Shown: positions 46,005-55,804, counted from the stretch's first letter. The stretch is DNA of 64,000 nt from Sphingopyxis sp. LC81 (GCF_000756375.1 NZ_JNFD01000011.1:202342-266341); one strand, 5' to 3'. Numbers and translations: made by a program. The notes: generated by a model not told the origin, from the letters alone.

Positions 46005-48269
46005 ATGACACGCCACCACCGGGCCTTGACGGCGCTCGCCACCGGAAGCTTGATGATCGCACTTGCCCACCCCGCGGCGGCGCAGGAGCTCGAAGCGGCC
46101 GCGGCGACCGATGCGGCGGGCGGCGAAGACATCATCGTCACCGCCTCGCGCCGCCCGCAAACGCTTCAGGAAGTGCCGATTTCGGTGGGCGTCGTGACGG
46201 GCGCCGCGATCGAGCAGCAAGGCCAGCGCCTGTTCACCGACCTTCAGTCGTCGGTTCCCAATCTCCAGATCGACAACACCAACGGCAATTACGCGATCAC
46301 CATCCGCGGGCTCGGATCGGGCGCGAACAATCTGGCGTTCGAGCAATCGGTCGGGCTGTTCGTCGACGGCGTCTATTCCAGCCGCGCGCGGTCGCTGCAG
46401 GTGCCGTTCCTCGACGTCGAGCGCATCGAGGTGGTGCGCGGACCGCAGGGCGCGCTGTTCGGCAAGAACACCAATGCTGGTGCGATCAGCATGGTGACGC
46501 GCCGCCCGACCCGCGATTTCGAGGCCGAGTTCCGCGCCGGCACCGAACTCGCCGAAGGCGGCATGAATTTCAGCGGCTATCTGTCGGGGCCGATCAGCGA
46601 CACGCTGAGCGTCCGGCTGAGCGGCGGTGCCGGGCAAGCCGACGGCTATATCGAAAACCGGCTGACGGGCTTCGACGACAATGGGTCGAAATATCGTTCG
46701 GGGCGCGCGCAATTGCTGTGGGAACCGAGCGAGGATTTCGAAATCCTGCTCAAGGCCGAGGGGTTCCGCAACGAGATCAACGGGTCGAACGCGGTCTACA
46801 ACAATATCGGCAATCCGAACTGCAACCTCTGCAACATCGTCCGTAATGCCAGCGGCGGCGCCGATGCACAGGACAAGCCCGGTTTCTGGCGCTTCAGCCG
46901 CGGTTTTCCGGAGGAATATGACGTCACCAAGTCGCGCACCGGCGCGATGACGATGAACTGGACCCCGGGCGACTGGTCGGTCACCTCGATCACCGCCTAT
47001 CAGGCGGTGGATTCGGAGCGCACCTTCAACACCATTCCGGGGCCGATCAACCTGCTCAACACGCTGCAGGCCGAAGAGAGCAGCCAGTTCTTCCAGGAAC
47101 TGCGCGTCTCGCGCGACGTCGCCGCCGGGATCAACCTTGCATTCGGCGCGACTTACACCGATGCCGATCTCGATATCCTGCAGCTCGTCAGCTACAACGG
47201 CAATCTGGTGGGGACGACATTGCCGCAGGCCGAGGGGAAGCGCGGCTTCACTCAGTCGTCCTGGTCGCTGTCGCCCTTTGCGATCGTCGAGGCCGAACTC
47301 ACCGACGCGCTGACCTTCAGCGGCAGCCTGCGCTACAGCCATGAAAAGAAGGATGCGCGCGGGACGAGCACCAACGTCGGGCCGCGCATTCCCGCGAACA
47401 ACCTCGATTTCGACATCAGCGGCAGCCGCACCGAGAAGCTCTGGGACTATTCGCTGCGCCTCCGCTACGAATTCAGCCCGGCGGTGTCGGCCTATGTCAG
47501 CTATGCGACGGGGACGAAGGGCGGGGGCTTCCTGTCGAACGACGGGCTCCTCCTCTATAACATCCGCAACAACAACGGCCGTTTCGACTTCGACGACGAG
47601 CGCGCGCGGGCGTGGGAGCTCGGCACGAAGATGCGCCTGTTCGACCGCAAGCTCGACCTCGACATCGCACTGTTCCGGACGCGCTTCGCCAATCTGCAGG
47701 TGTCGTCGTTCAACGGCACCGCCTTCATTACCGGCAACGCCGCCAAGGCGACCGCGCAAGGCGTCGAGGTCGAGGCGCGTTACCGGCCGAGCTCGATCGT
47801 CAGCTTCGGCGCGACGGGGGCGTATCTCGACGCGAAATATAACGACTATCCGGGCGGCCCCTGCCTCTACAATGCCCCGTCGACCTGCACGCCCGCGACG
47901 AACAATCTGTCCGGCGTGCGCCTGACCCGCGCGCCCGAATGGAAGGCATCGGGCTATGTGCAGTTCGACGTGCCCGTGAGCGAAGACCTGATCGTCAGCG
48001 CCCGCGGCGCCGCCGACTACACGTCGAAATCCTATCTGCAGGGCGACCTGAACCCGCTCAATACGCAGCCGGGTTATGCGAAGTTCGACGCGCGCCTCGC
48101 CATCCGCAAGGAAGATGGCGCGTGGGAACTCGCGCTCGTCGGGCGTAACCTGACGAACGAGGTGACCTTCAGCCAGGCGATCAACACACCGCTGCTCGGC
48201 GGGAACAGCCATGTCGTGATGATCAACGCGCCGCGGACGGTCAATCTGGAAGCGGTCGTGCGTTTCTAG
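46005..48269 (+). CDS. TonB-dependent outer-membrane receptor
   Basis: A 754-residue receptor. The signal peptide ends AHPAAAQ. A TonB-box-like EDIIVTASRR is followed by the plug domain (LQEVPISVGVVTGAAIEQQG, RIEVVRGPQGALFGKNTNAGAISMVT) and a 22-strand barrel ending in a terminal Phe (NLEAVVRF). It is of the catecholate/CirA-like class common in sphingomonads for organic substrates. The sulfatase encoded 34 bp downstream suggests that the substrate is a sulfated organic compound. I start it at the ATG after GGGAGAGAGATGG; an upstream in-frame ATG is less likely. Confidence 0.92.
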   Translation: MTRHHRALTALATGSLMIALAHPAAAQELEAAAATDAAGGEDIIVTASRRPQTLQEVPISVGVVTGAAIEQQGQRLFTDLQSSVPNLQIDNTNGNYAITIRGLGSGANNLAFEQSVGLFVDGVYSSRARSLQVPFLDVERIEVVRGPQGALFGKNTNAGAISMVTRRPTRDFEAEFRAGTELAEGGMNFSGYLSGPISDTLSVRLSGGAGQADGYIENRLTGFDDNGSKYRSGRAQLLWEPSEDFEILLKAEGFRNEINGSNAVYNNIGNPNCNLCNIVRNASGGADAQDKPGFWRFSRGFPEEYDVTKSRTGAMTMNWTPGDWSVTSITAYQAVDSERTFNTIPGPINLLNTLQAEESSQFFQELRVSRDVAAGINLAFGATYTDADLDILQLVSYNGNLVGTTLPQAEGKRGFTQSSWSLSPFAIVEAELTDALTFSGSLRYSHEKKDARGTSTNVGPRIPANNLDFDISGSRTEKLWDYSLRLRYEFSPAVSAYVSYATGTKGGGFLSNDGLLLYNIRNNNGRFDFDDERARAWELGTKMRLFDRKLDLDIALFRTRFANLQVSSFNGTAFITGNAAKATAQGVEVEARYRPSSIVSFGATGAYLDAKYNDYPGGPCLYNAPSTCTPATNNLSGVRLTRAPEWKASGYVQFDVPVSEDLIVSARGAADYTSKSYLQGDLNPLNTQPGYAKFDARLAIRKEDGAWELALVGRNLTNEVTFSQAINTPLLGGNSHVVMINAPRTVNLEAVVRF

Positions 48270-48303
48270 GCACGGCATCGATTGGACATGGAAAGGCTCC
48301 GAG

Positions 48304-50004
48304 ATGGTTTGGACTGTTGACCGTCGGACATTCGTAGGCGGGCTGGGTGGCGCCGGGGCGCTCGCGGCGTCGGGCGCGCGAGCCAGCGTGTCCGCGGCGG
48401 ACGGGCGCAAACTCAACATCCTGATGATCGTCACCGATCAGGAACAGAGCGTCGCGAGCTTCCCGAAGGGGCTGCTCGAAAAGCTGCCGGGGCACCGCGA
48501 ACTGATGGCGCGCGGGCTGCTCGTCGAAAATTACCATGTCCAGACGACGCCGTGCAGCCCGTCGCGATCGACGATCTTCACGGGGCATCATACCCAGCGC
48601 ACGGGCATATACCTGAACTCGAGCGGCGCCGAGGATCCGGTGCTGCCCACCGATCTGCCGACGCTGGGGCATATGATGCGCGCGGCGGGCTATTACACCA
48701 GCTACAAGGGCAAATGGCACCTGTCGCCGATCAACGAAAAGCGGAACTGGAACCAGGTGTCGGGCATGATCTACCCCGCCACCGAACATGCCATGGAAGC
48801 CTATGGCTTCGACGATTACGGGTTCGACGGCGAAGCGGTTGGCCTGACGTGGGACGGGTATCGGCACGACCAATATATCGCCGCCGACGCCTCGCGCAGC
48901 ATCCTCGATTTCAAGGAACGCGACAAGGCGGCCGGCAAACCCTGGTTCATGGTCGTCGGCCTGCTCAACCCGCACGATATCATGTTCTATGATGCGACCG
49001 GAAAACAGACGGCGTCGCGGGCGCATCCCAACCTTCTGGGACCGCTGCGCCGCGAACCCGGCGACCCGCTCTATGCCGAGGACAATGGCTTCGATCTGCC
49101 CGAAAGCTTCCACCGCGACGATCTGAGCGGCAAGCCCGAGGCGCATCGGGGGATCGTCGCATCGAGCACGCGCACCTATGGCGCGCTGGATCACGCCGAC
49201 GAAGTGTCCTGGCGCCGCTTCCGCAACTATTACTATAATTGCATTCGCGACATGGACCGGCGGATCGGCCAGCTTTTGTGGGCGCTGGAATCCAGCGGGC
49301 AGATGGAAAACACCATCATCCTCTTCACCTCCGATCATGGCGAGCGCGCCGGTGCGCACGGGATGCGGCAAAAGGGCGGCACCATCTATCGCGAGGAAAC
49401 CAACGTACCGATGATGATCGTCCATCCCGATGTGCCGGGCGGACGCCGATCGCGCGGCCTGATGAGCGCGGTCGACATCGCACCGACCTTGCTCGCGCTT
49501 GCCGGCAAGGATGCCGGCTGGCGGAAGGAGCATTATCCGGATCTGCCGGGGGTCGATATGACGCCCTTGCTGGCGGACCCCGATGCCCGGACCGAACGCG
49601 ACATTCGGGGGCATTTGTTCAACTATGCGGTGGGCTATGGCTGGGCGCCGAAGGCGGGACAGCCCGCGGCCGCCCCCTTCACCGACCGTTTCGACCTCTC
49701 GCGACGGCGGCTGCACCGCGGGGTGCATGACGGACGCTGGAAATTCGCCCGCTACTTCGCTCCCGCGCATCATCAACAGCCGCGAAACTGGGCGGAACTG
49801 TCGGCGCACAACGACCTTGAGCTTTACGATACGCAGGTCGACCCCAATGAAATCGTCAACCTGGCATCGCATCCGGATCAACGACGAAATCTGCTGCGCC
49901 TCAACGCCATGGCCAATGCGCTGATCGCGCGCGAGGTCGGGAAGGACGATGGCAGCGAATATCCGGGGCCGACCGAGATATACAATCGGCCATGGCCGGG
50001 ATGA
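48304..50004 (+). CDS. Exported Cys-type sulfatase
   Basis: A 566-residue sulfatase of the alkaline-phosphatase superfamily. The modification motif is Cys84 in CSPSR (TTPCSPSRSTIFTG), so it needs formylglycine formation. Metal and active-site segments are LNILMIVTDQEQ, KGKWHLSP, and FTSDHGERAGAHGM near the middle. A Tat signal is present (DRRTFVGGLGGAG). The exact substrate cannot be read from sequence. It lies 34 bp after the TonB receptor, probably in its operon, and is convergent with the MFS gene. Confidence 0.92.
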   Translation: MVWTVDRRTFVGGLGGAGALAASGARASVSAADGRKLNILMIVTDQEQSVASFPKGLLEKLPGHRELMARGLLVENYHVQTTPCSPSRSTIFTGHHTQRTGIYLNSSGAEDPVLPTDLPTLGHMMRAAGYYTSYKGKWHLSPINEKRNWNQVSGMIYPATEHAMEAYGFDDYGFDGEAVGLTWDGYRHDQYIAADASRSILDFKERDKAAGKPWFMVVGLLNPHDIMFYDATGKQTASRAHPNLLGPLRREPGDPLYAEDNGFDLPESFHRDDLSGKPEAHRGIVASSTRTYGALDHADEVSWRRFRNYYYNCIRDMDRRIGQLLWALESSGQMENTIILFTSDHGERAGAHGMRQKGGTIYREETNVPMMIVHPDVPGGRRSRGLMSAVDIAPTLLALAGKDAGWRKEHYPDLPGVDMTPLLADPDARTERDIRGHLFNYAVGYGWAPKAGQPAAAPFTDRFDLSRRRLHRGVHDGRWKFARYFAPAHHQQPRNWAELSAHNDLELYDTQVDPNEIVNLASHPDQRRNLLRLNAMANALIAREVGKDDGSEYPGPTEIYNRPWPG

Positions 50005-50014
50005 GCGAGGACCG

Positions 50015-51523
50015 TCAGCCTTGGCTGGCTTGGGCGCGGGCCGGTGGGTTGACACGGGTCATCGCGGCGATTGCCAGCAGCAAGGCAAAGGCGGCGAACG
50101 CCATCGTATAGATGGGTTCGCCCGGAAACAGCGCTTGCATGATCGAGCCCATCACCGTCGCGACGAGCAATTGCGGGACGACGACGAAGACGTTGAAGAG
50201 TCCCATATAGATGCCGAGCTTCGCTTGCGGCAGGCTGGAGGCGAGGATCGCATAGGGCATCGCGAGGACCGACGCCCAAAAAATGCCGATGAATATTTCG
50301 CTGATAATCAGCTGCGACGGATCGCGCAGCAGGAAGAAACTTCCGTACCCGACCGCGCCGCACGCGAGCCCGACCATGTGCGTCCGCGCTTGCCCAAAGC
50401 GGCGCGCGAGCCAGGGGAGCAAGGTCAGCGCCGCGACTGCGGCGACGCCGTTGTAGATTGCGAACAATTGGCCGACCCAATTGCCCGCGTCCTGATAGGC
50501 GGCACTCGCGGCATCGGTCGTTCCGAAATGATATTGGGCGACGATCGGGGTGGTGTTGATCCACATGATGAACAGCGCCGACCAGCTGAAGAATTGGACG
50601 AGCGCGAGCCGCTTCATCAGCGGCGGCATGCCGGCGAAATCGCCGACGATGCTCGACAGCATATTCTTGTCATTGCCGCGGCGTGCGAGCGCGATAGCGA
50701 CAATGCTTGCAAAGCCGTAGCCGATGAGCAGCGCGCCGAGCAGCAATACTTCGCGAAGCAGCGCGAAATGATGCTGGACGAGGAGGATGAGCAATCCCGC
50801 GCCGATCCAGAGCATGCTGGCGCCATAGCTGTGCGATGCGAGCGCGCGGACCGGAGACCCGTCGCCGGGCGATCCGGCTTCGAACGCCGCCATCTGTTCG
50901 GGGCTATATTCGCCCGTTGTGACGACGGTCCACAGCACCGCGAGGAACAGCGCGATCCCGCCGAACCAGAAGGCATAGCGCACCGTATCGGGAATCTGCC
51001 CCGGCGGCGCGACATTCGCGACCCCCATCGCCTCCATCAGCGAGGGGAACAGCGACCCGACGACCGCGCCCGCGCCGATGAACGCAGTCTGCACCGCATA
51101 GCCGACGCTGTGCTGGTCCTTGCGCAGCATGTCGCCGACGAAGGCGCGGAAGGGCTCCATCGAGATGTTGAGCGAGGCGTCGAGGATCCACAGCATCATC
51201 GCGGCGAACCAGATCGCGGGGCTTTCGGGCATGACGAACAGCGCGATCGCGGCAAGGATCGCGCCGGCGAGAAAATAAGGACGGCGGCGCCCGAGCCGGC
51301 CGAGCCAGGTCCGGTCGCTCATATGCCCGACGATCGGCTGGACGAGCAGCCCGGTCAGCGGCGCGGCGACCCACAGGCCGGGGAGGCGTTCGATATCCTC
51401 GCCCAGCGACTGGAATATCCGGCTCATATTCGCGTTCTGCAACGCGAAGCCGATCTGGATGCCGAAAAAGCCGAAGCTGATATTCCATAGGCCGGCAAAG
51501 CCCTGCTTCGGCTTTTCCATCAT
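50015..51523 (-). CDS. MFS sugar transporter of the alpha-glucan locus
   Basis: A 502-residue permease with about 12 membrane segments. The N-terminus GLWNISFGFFGIQIGFALQNANMSRIFQSLG, then PIVGHMSDRTW and GRRRPYF, marks the sucrose/maltose-type (SLC45-like) MFS subgroup found next to TonB receptors for maltodextrins. It probably moves maltose or short maltodextrins from periplasm to cytoplasm. A LacI-type operator (51608-51623) lies 85 bp upstream. Its start follows AGGGGAGACGC. Confidence 0.88.
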   Translation of the reverse strand: MMEKPKQGFAGLWNISFGFFGIQIGFALQNANMSRIFQSLGEDIERLPGLWVAAPLTGLLVQPIVGHMSDRTWLGRLGRRRPYFLAGAILAAIALFVMPESPAIWFAAMMLWILDASLNISMEPFRAFVGDMLRKDQHSVGYAVQTAFIGAGAVVGSLFPSLMEAMGVANVAPPGQIPDTVRYAFWFGGIALFLAVLWTVVTTGEYSPEQMAAFEAGSPGDGSPVRALASHSYGASMLWIGAGLLILLVQHHFALLREVLLLGALLIGYGFASIVAIALARRGNDKNMLSSIVGDFAGMPPLMKRLALVQFFSWSALFIMWINTTPIVAQYHFGTTDAASAAYQDAGNWVGQLFAIYNGVAAVAALTLLPWLARRFGQARTHMVGLACGAVGYGSFFLLRDPSQLIISEIFIGIFWASVLAMPYAILASSLPQAKLGIYMGLFNVFVVVPQLLVATVMGSIMQALFPGEPIYTMAFAAFALLLAIAAMTRVNPPARAQASQG

Positions 51524-51607
51524 GCGTCTCCCCTTGCGGCCGCTGTCGCGGCTCGCGTTGGTCCGGGTGTTGCAGCGCACACCGGGCAGGGCAAGCGTAG
51601 TGCGGCT

Positions 51608-51623
51608 ACGTATACGAATACGT
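51608..51623. promoter_or_regulatory. LacI-type operator upstream of the MFS gene
   Basis: ACGTATACGAATACGT, inverted repeat ACGTAT/ATACGT around ACGA. It shares CGTATACGnATAC with the operator at 52824-52836. It lies between the MFS start and the lacI stop. Confidence 0.8.
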
Positions 51624-51627
51624 TGCG

Positions 51628-52662
51628 TCAGACCGCCGTGCTCTGCCGCCGGATCAGCCGGGCCGGCAATATCCGTTGTTCGACCGGGCGGTCGTCGATG
51701 CGCGCCAGCAGCGCGTCGACGAGCAAGGTTCCCGCGCCCTTCATATCCTGCATCACCGTGGTCAATGTCGGCGTGGTCAGGCTGGCGGCGGGAATATCGT
51801 CGAAGCCGATGATCGCGACGTCCTGCGGCAGCCGCAGCCCGGCTTCGGCGAGCGCGCGCATCGCGCCGATCGCGATCAGGTCGCTCGCGGCGAAAACCGC
51901 GTCGAATGACTGCCCGCTTTCGATCAGCGACCTTGCGGCAGCGTAGCCCGAATCCTCCGACGACACCGCATCGCGCTGCAGCGCCGGGTCGGGCTCGAGA
52001 CCCGCGGCGCGCATCGCGCGGCACAGTCCGTCGTACCGGTCCTGGAATTCGGGCGCATGGTCCGACGCATCGCCAAGGAAGGCGATACGCCGCCGCCCGA
52101 TCTCGACCAGATGCGCGCCCGCCTGCTCGCCCGCGCCGACATTGTCGGACCCGACGGTCAGCCCGATCCCGTCCTCGGACACCGATCCCCAGCGCACGAA
52201 CTTGGTCCCCATCTCGACCAGATGCTCCAGCTTGGTGAGGTAAAGCTGATAATCGCCATAACCGAGCAGGATGATGCCGTCGGACCGGTGGCTGTCCTGA
52301 TAGGTGACGTGCCAGTCATTGTGCATCTGCTGGAAACTGATCAGCAGGTCATAGCCGCGCCGCGCGCATTCGCGCGTGATCGACCCCAGCATCGACAGGA
52401 AGAAGGGGTTGATCATCGATTCGTCGGGGTTCGGGTCCTCGAAAAAGAGCAAAGCGAGCGTATGCGTGCGCTGCGAGCGCAGGCTCGAAGCGTTCTTGTC
52501 GACGGTGTAGTTGAGTTCCTGCGCGATACGCTGAATGTTGGCGCGGGTCGCGGCGCTGACCGATTTGCTGCCGCGCAGCGCGCGCGAAACCGTCGGCTGC
52601 GAGACGCCCGCCAGATAGGCGATGTCGAAACTCGTCGGCTTGGCCGAGGGCTGGCGCCCCAT
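51628..52662 (-). CDS. LacI-family repressor of the alpha-glucan locus
   Basis: A 344-residue LacI/GalR repressor. The N-terminal HTH is SFDIAYLAGVSQPTVSRALRG, with the hinge LNYTVDKNASSLRSQRT. The periplasmic-binding-protein-like effector domain follows (about 65-340), with DGIILLGYGDY and AIIGFDDIPAASLTTPTLTTV. The start follows GGGAGAGAGAC. It stands between two copies of its likely operator and is flanked by transport and glycosidase genes. Its effector is therefore presumably maltose, glucose or a maltodextrin. Confidence 0.92.
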   Translation of the reverse strand: MGRQPSAKPTSFDIAYLAGVSQPTVSRALRGSKSVSAATRANIQRIAQELNYTVDKNASSLRSQRTHTLALLFFEDPNPDESMINPFFLSMLGSITRECARRGYDLLISFQQMHNDWHVTYQDSHRSDGIILLGYGDYQLYLTKLEHLVEMGTKFVRWGSVSEDGIGLTVGSDNVGAGEQAGAHLVEIGRRRIAFLGDASDHAPEFQDRYDGLCRAMRAAGLEPDPALQRDAVSSEDSGYAAARSLIESGQSFDAVFAASDLIAIGAMRALAEAGLRLPQDVAIIGFDDIPAASLTTPTLTTVMQDMKGAGTLLVDALLARIDDRPVEQRILPARLIRRQSTAV

Positions 52663-52823
52663 GTCTCTCTCCCGGCGCCGCGGCCTTCCTGGTGGCCGCC
52701 GCTCGCCCCGCAGAGTAGCGATTGGTCCGGTGGATGCCAAGAAATTGCACGCCGTCGAGTCCCGCGGTTTTCCGCCCTGAAAGCGTTGCATTTCTGCGAC
52801 AGGGCGCAGCGCTGCATATTATG

Positions 52824-52838
52824 CGTATACGTATACCC
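52824..52838. promoter_or_regulatory. LacI-type operator in the lacI/TonB-receptor intergenic region
   Basis: The core GTATACGTATAC (52825-52836) is a perfect 12-bp palindrome, part of CGTATACGTATACCC. It sits 162 bp before lacI and 144 bp before the TonB receptor gene. The rest of this 317-bp divergent region shows nothing else I can support. Confidence 0.85.
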
Positions 52839-52979
52839 TATGGCGGCGCGGCGTGATTGGTTTCAATTGCGAGGCTCAAGATGGGAAAGCCCACGTATCG
52901 GAGAGGAGCCTGACGGACGCCCCGCGTCCCCCTCCCGGTGCATGAGCAAGACCACCCGTCCGTGCCAGGGGAGCCACAT

Positions 52980-55730
52980 ATGACCATGCCGACCAATCTT
53001 CGCCGCGGTGCCAGCGCCATCGCGCTCGGCCTTGCCTTGACCGCCGTGCTGCCCGGTGCCGCGATGGCGCAGGACGCGAGCACCGCGCCGGTCGACGAGG
53101 CGCCGGCCGACGGCGAAATCATCGTCAGCGGTATCCGCAGCGCGATCGCCAATTCGGTCCAGGCGAAGAAGAACAGCACCTCGATCGTCGAGGTCGTCTC
53201 GGCCGAAGACATCGGCAAGCTGCCCGACCTGTCGATCGCCGAGTCGCTGTCGCGCCTGCCGGGCCTCGCGACGCAGCGCCTCGACGGCCGCGCCAATGTC
53301 GTGTCGATCCGCGGCCTCGCCCCCGATTTCACCACGACCCTGCTCAACGGCCGCGAACAGGTTTCGGCGAGCAACAACCGCGGCGTCGAGCTCGATCAAT
53401 ATCCGTCCGAACTTTTGAACGGTGCCATCGTCTACAAGACCCCCGACGCGTCGCTGATCGGGCAGGCGATTGGCGGCACGATCGATATGCGCACGGTGCG
53501 TCCGCTCGCTTATGGCAAACGCACGATCGCGGCCGGCGCGCGTTTCGAGATCAACGACCTCGGCAAGCTCAACCCCGATATTTCGAACAAGGGCTACCGC
53601 GCCAACATCTCCTATATCGACCAGAATGCCGACGGCACGCTCGGCTGGGCGATCGGCTATGCGCGCATGCAGTCGCCGACCGCCGAGGAACGCTTCAACG
53701 CGTGGGGCTATCCCGAGGCGACCGACGGCACGAACACGGCTTTCATCATCGGCGGCGCGAAGCCCTATGTGAAGTCGAACGAGCTGAAGCGCGACGGCGT
53801 GATGGCGGTCGTCGAATGGGAGCCCAGCGACAAGTTCCACACGACGATCGACGGCTACTGGTCGAAGTTCAAGGACGAACAGCGCCTGCGCGGTATCGAA
53901 TTCCCGCTCTTCTGGGGCAATTCGACGCTCCAGCCCGGTTTCACCATCGAGGACGGGCTGGTGACGAAAGGCGTCTGGACGGGCACCGAGGCGGTGATGC
54001 GCAACGACGTCGTCCATCGCAATTCGACGATCATCGCGGGCGGCTGGAACACGCAGTTCAAGCCCAATGACAAGCTGACGCTTGAACTCGACCTGGGCTA
54101 TTCGCGGATCAAGAAGACCGAAGAAAACCTCGAAATCTATCTCGGCACCGGTCGCGGCGCGGGCGTCGGCGCGCGCGAAACCGCGCTCGGCTTTGAAATG
54201 CGCCCGAACGGGGGGATCATGTTCGACCCCTCGCTCGACTATTCCGATCCCAATTTGTTCGTGATCACCGATCCGCAGGGCTGGAACAGCTGTGGTGGCG
54301 CGGTGGCCAACTGCCAGGACGGCTTCGTCAACACACCGCGGGTCAAGGACCAGCTGAAATCGCTGCGCCTGCAGGCGACGCAGGAACTCGACGGTGTGCT
54401 CAGCAGCATCCGCGTCGGCGCCAATTATTCGGACCGCAAGAAGAGCCTCGACGACCGCGGCTTCGTGCTGACCAGCAAGAATTATCCGGCGAATACGCCG
54501 GTGCCCGCCGACTATCTCTATGACCCGGTGTCGCTCGATTTCATCGGCATCCCCGGCATGGTCGCGTTCGATAGCTGGCGTTTCTACAATGACGACAATT
54601 ACAAGCTCACCGACGGTGCGGGCTTCGATCCGGCGCGCGTGTTCAACGATTATACGATCCGCGAAAAGGTGCTCACCGGCTTCGTCCAGGCGAATTTCGA
54701 CGCCGATGCGGGAAGTACCCCGATCCGCGGCAACGTCGGCGTTCAGGTCATTCATTCGGACCAGACGGGCTCGAGCTTCTATGCGCAGGTCGTCGGCGGC
54801 GTCACCCAGTCGACGCCGGTGACCGACGGCGACAAATATACCGACATTCTGCCCAGCATGAACCTGTCGGTCGAATTTGCCGACAACACCTTCCTGCGCT
54901 TCGGTGCCGCGCGTGTGCTGGCGCGTGCGCGCATGGACCAGCTGAAGCCCGGCGGCGGCGTCAATTTCGATACGTCGAAGCGCAACAACACCGACGTCAA
55001 CGCCTCGCCCTGGTCGCTCGATCTTGGCAATGCGAAGCTGCGTCCGCTGATGGCCGACACGGTCGATATCGGGCTCGAGAAATATTTCGGGCAGGGCGGC
55101 TATGTCTCGGTCGGCGGCTTCTACAAATATCTCGAAAATTACATCTATCGTCAGGTCAATCCGTTCGACTTTACCGACTTCGAGGTTCCCGACGGCGGAA
55201 CGGTCGGTACGCGTGCGGGTCTCAGCAAGCAGTGGCTGAACGGCAATGCCGGGCGCGTCTATGGCGCCGAAGCCTCCTTCTCGCTGCCCTTCGCGAACTT
55301 CACCCAGGCGCTCGACGGTTTCGGGGTGCTCGGCAGCGCCTCCTATACCAAGAGCCGCGTGCGCGAAGGTGAAGAAAAGCCGATTTCGATGCCGGGCCTG
55401 TCGAAATGGGTCATCAACGGAACCGCCTATTTCGAAAAGGACGGTTTCCAGGTGCGCGCGTCGGGCCGTTACCGCTCGAAATTCCTCGCCGAAGTTTCGA
55501 CGATCAGCCTCGCGCGCGACATGTTCATGGCGAAGAGCGAATTCGTCGTCGATGCGCAGGTCGGATACACCTTCCAGAGCGGCGCGCTTGAGGGGCTCGG
55601 TATCCTGCTGCAGGCGTCGAACCTGACGAACGAGCCCTTCGTGACCTATTACAACAACGACCCGCGCCAGATCCGCGACTATCAGAATTATGGTCGCAAC
55701 TTCATGGCCGGTATCACTTACAAGTTCTGA
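52980..55730 (+). CDS. TonB-dependent receptor for alpha-glucans
   Basis: A 916-residue receptor of the large Xanthomonas/Caulobacter-type TonB family. The signal peptide ends PGAAMAQ. The TonB-box-like GEIIVSGIRSAI leads to the plug (VVSAEDIGKLPDLSIAESL, RLPGLATQRLDGR, VSIRGLAPDFTTTLLNGREQ). A long barrel ends in GRNFMAGITYKF. It has the context of Caulobacter MalA (maltodextrin uptake). Expression is probably LacI-controlled. Ribosome site GGGGAG six bases upstream. A GC-rich hairpin follows the stop. Confidence 0.93.
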   Translation: MTMPTNLRRGASAIALGLALTAVLPGAAMAQDASTAPVDEAPADGEIIVSGIRSAIANSVQAKKNSTSIVEVVSAEDIGKLPDLSIAESLSRLPGLATQRLDGRANVVSIRGLAPDFTTTLLNGREQVSASNNRGVELDQYPSELLNGAIVYKTPDASLIGQAIGGTIDMRTVRPLAYGKRTIAAGARFEINDLGKLNPDISNKGYRANISYIDQNADGTLGWAIGYARMQSPTAEERFNAWGYPEATDGTNTAFIIGGAKPYVKSNELKRDGVMAVVEWEPSDKFHTTIDGYWSKFKDEQRLRGIEFPLFWGNSTLQPGFTIEDGLVTKGVWTGTEAVMRNDVVHRNSTIIAGGWNTQFKPNDKLTLELDLGYSRIKKTEENLEIYLGTGRGAGVGARETALGFEMRPNGGIMFDPSLDYSDPNLFVITDPQGWNSCGGAVANCQDGFVNTPRVKDQLKSLRLQATQELDGVLSSIRVGANYSDRKKSLDDRGFVLTSKNYPANTPVPADYLYDPVSLDFIGIPGMVAFDSWRFYNDDNYKLTDGAGFDPARVFNDYTIREKVLTGFVQANFDADAGSTPIRGNVGVQVIHSDQTGSSFYAQVVGGVTQSTPVTDGDKYTDILPSMNLSVEFADNTFLRFGAARVLARARMDQLKPGGGVNFDTSKRNNTDVNASPWSLDLGNAKLRPLMADTVDIGLEKYFGQGGYVSVGGFYKYLENYIYRQVNPFDFTDFEVPDGGTVGTRAGLSKQWLNGNAGRVYGAEASFSLPFANFTQALDGFGVLGSASYTKSRVREGEEKPISMPGLSKWVINGTAYFEKDGFQVRASGRYRSKFLAEVSTISLARDMFMAKSEFVVDAQVGYTFQSGALEGLGILLQASNLTNEPFVTYYNNDPRQIRDYQNYGRNFMAGITYKF

Positions 55731-55738
55731 CGGGATGC

Positions 55739-55766
55739 GCGGGCCGGCCGGCAAGGGCCGGCCCGC
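55739..55766 (+). terminator. Intercistronic hairpin after the TonB receptor gene
   Basis: An 11-bp perfect stem, GCGGGCCGGCC (55739-55749) with GGCCGGCCCGC (55756-55766), and a 6-base loop, followed only by TTGTC. It probably acts as a partial terminator or RNA-end stabiliser that keeps receptor mRNA higher than that of the downstream enzymes. Confidence 0.6.
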
Positions 55767-55804
55767 TTGTCGCCGATACGGACTGGCGAGAGGGAAGGAA
55801 CAGG

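Noticed and set aside
45480..48434. 984-residue minus-strand open frame opposite the TonB receptor gene
   Set aside because: Shadow frame of the receptor; it also runs through the tetR gene in another frame and has no family signature.
52863..55754. 963-residue minus-strand open frame opposite the glucan TonB receptor gene
   Set aside because: Antisense artefact; the receptor has signal peptide, plug motifs and terminal Phe.
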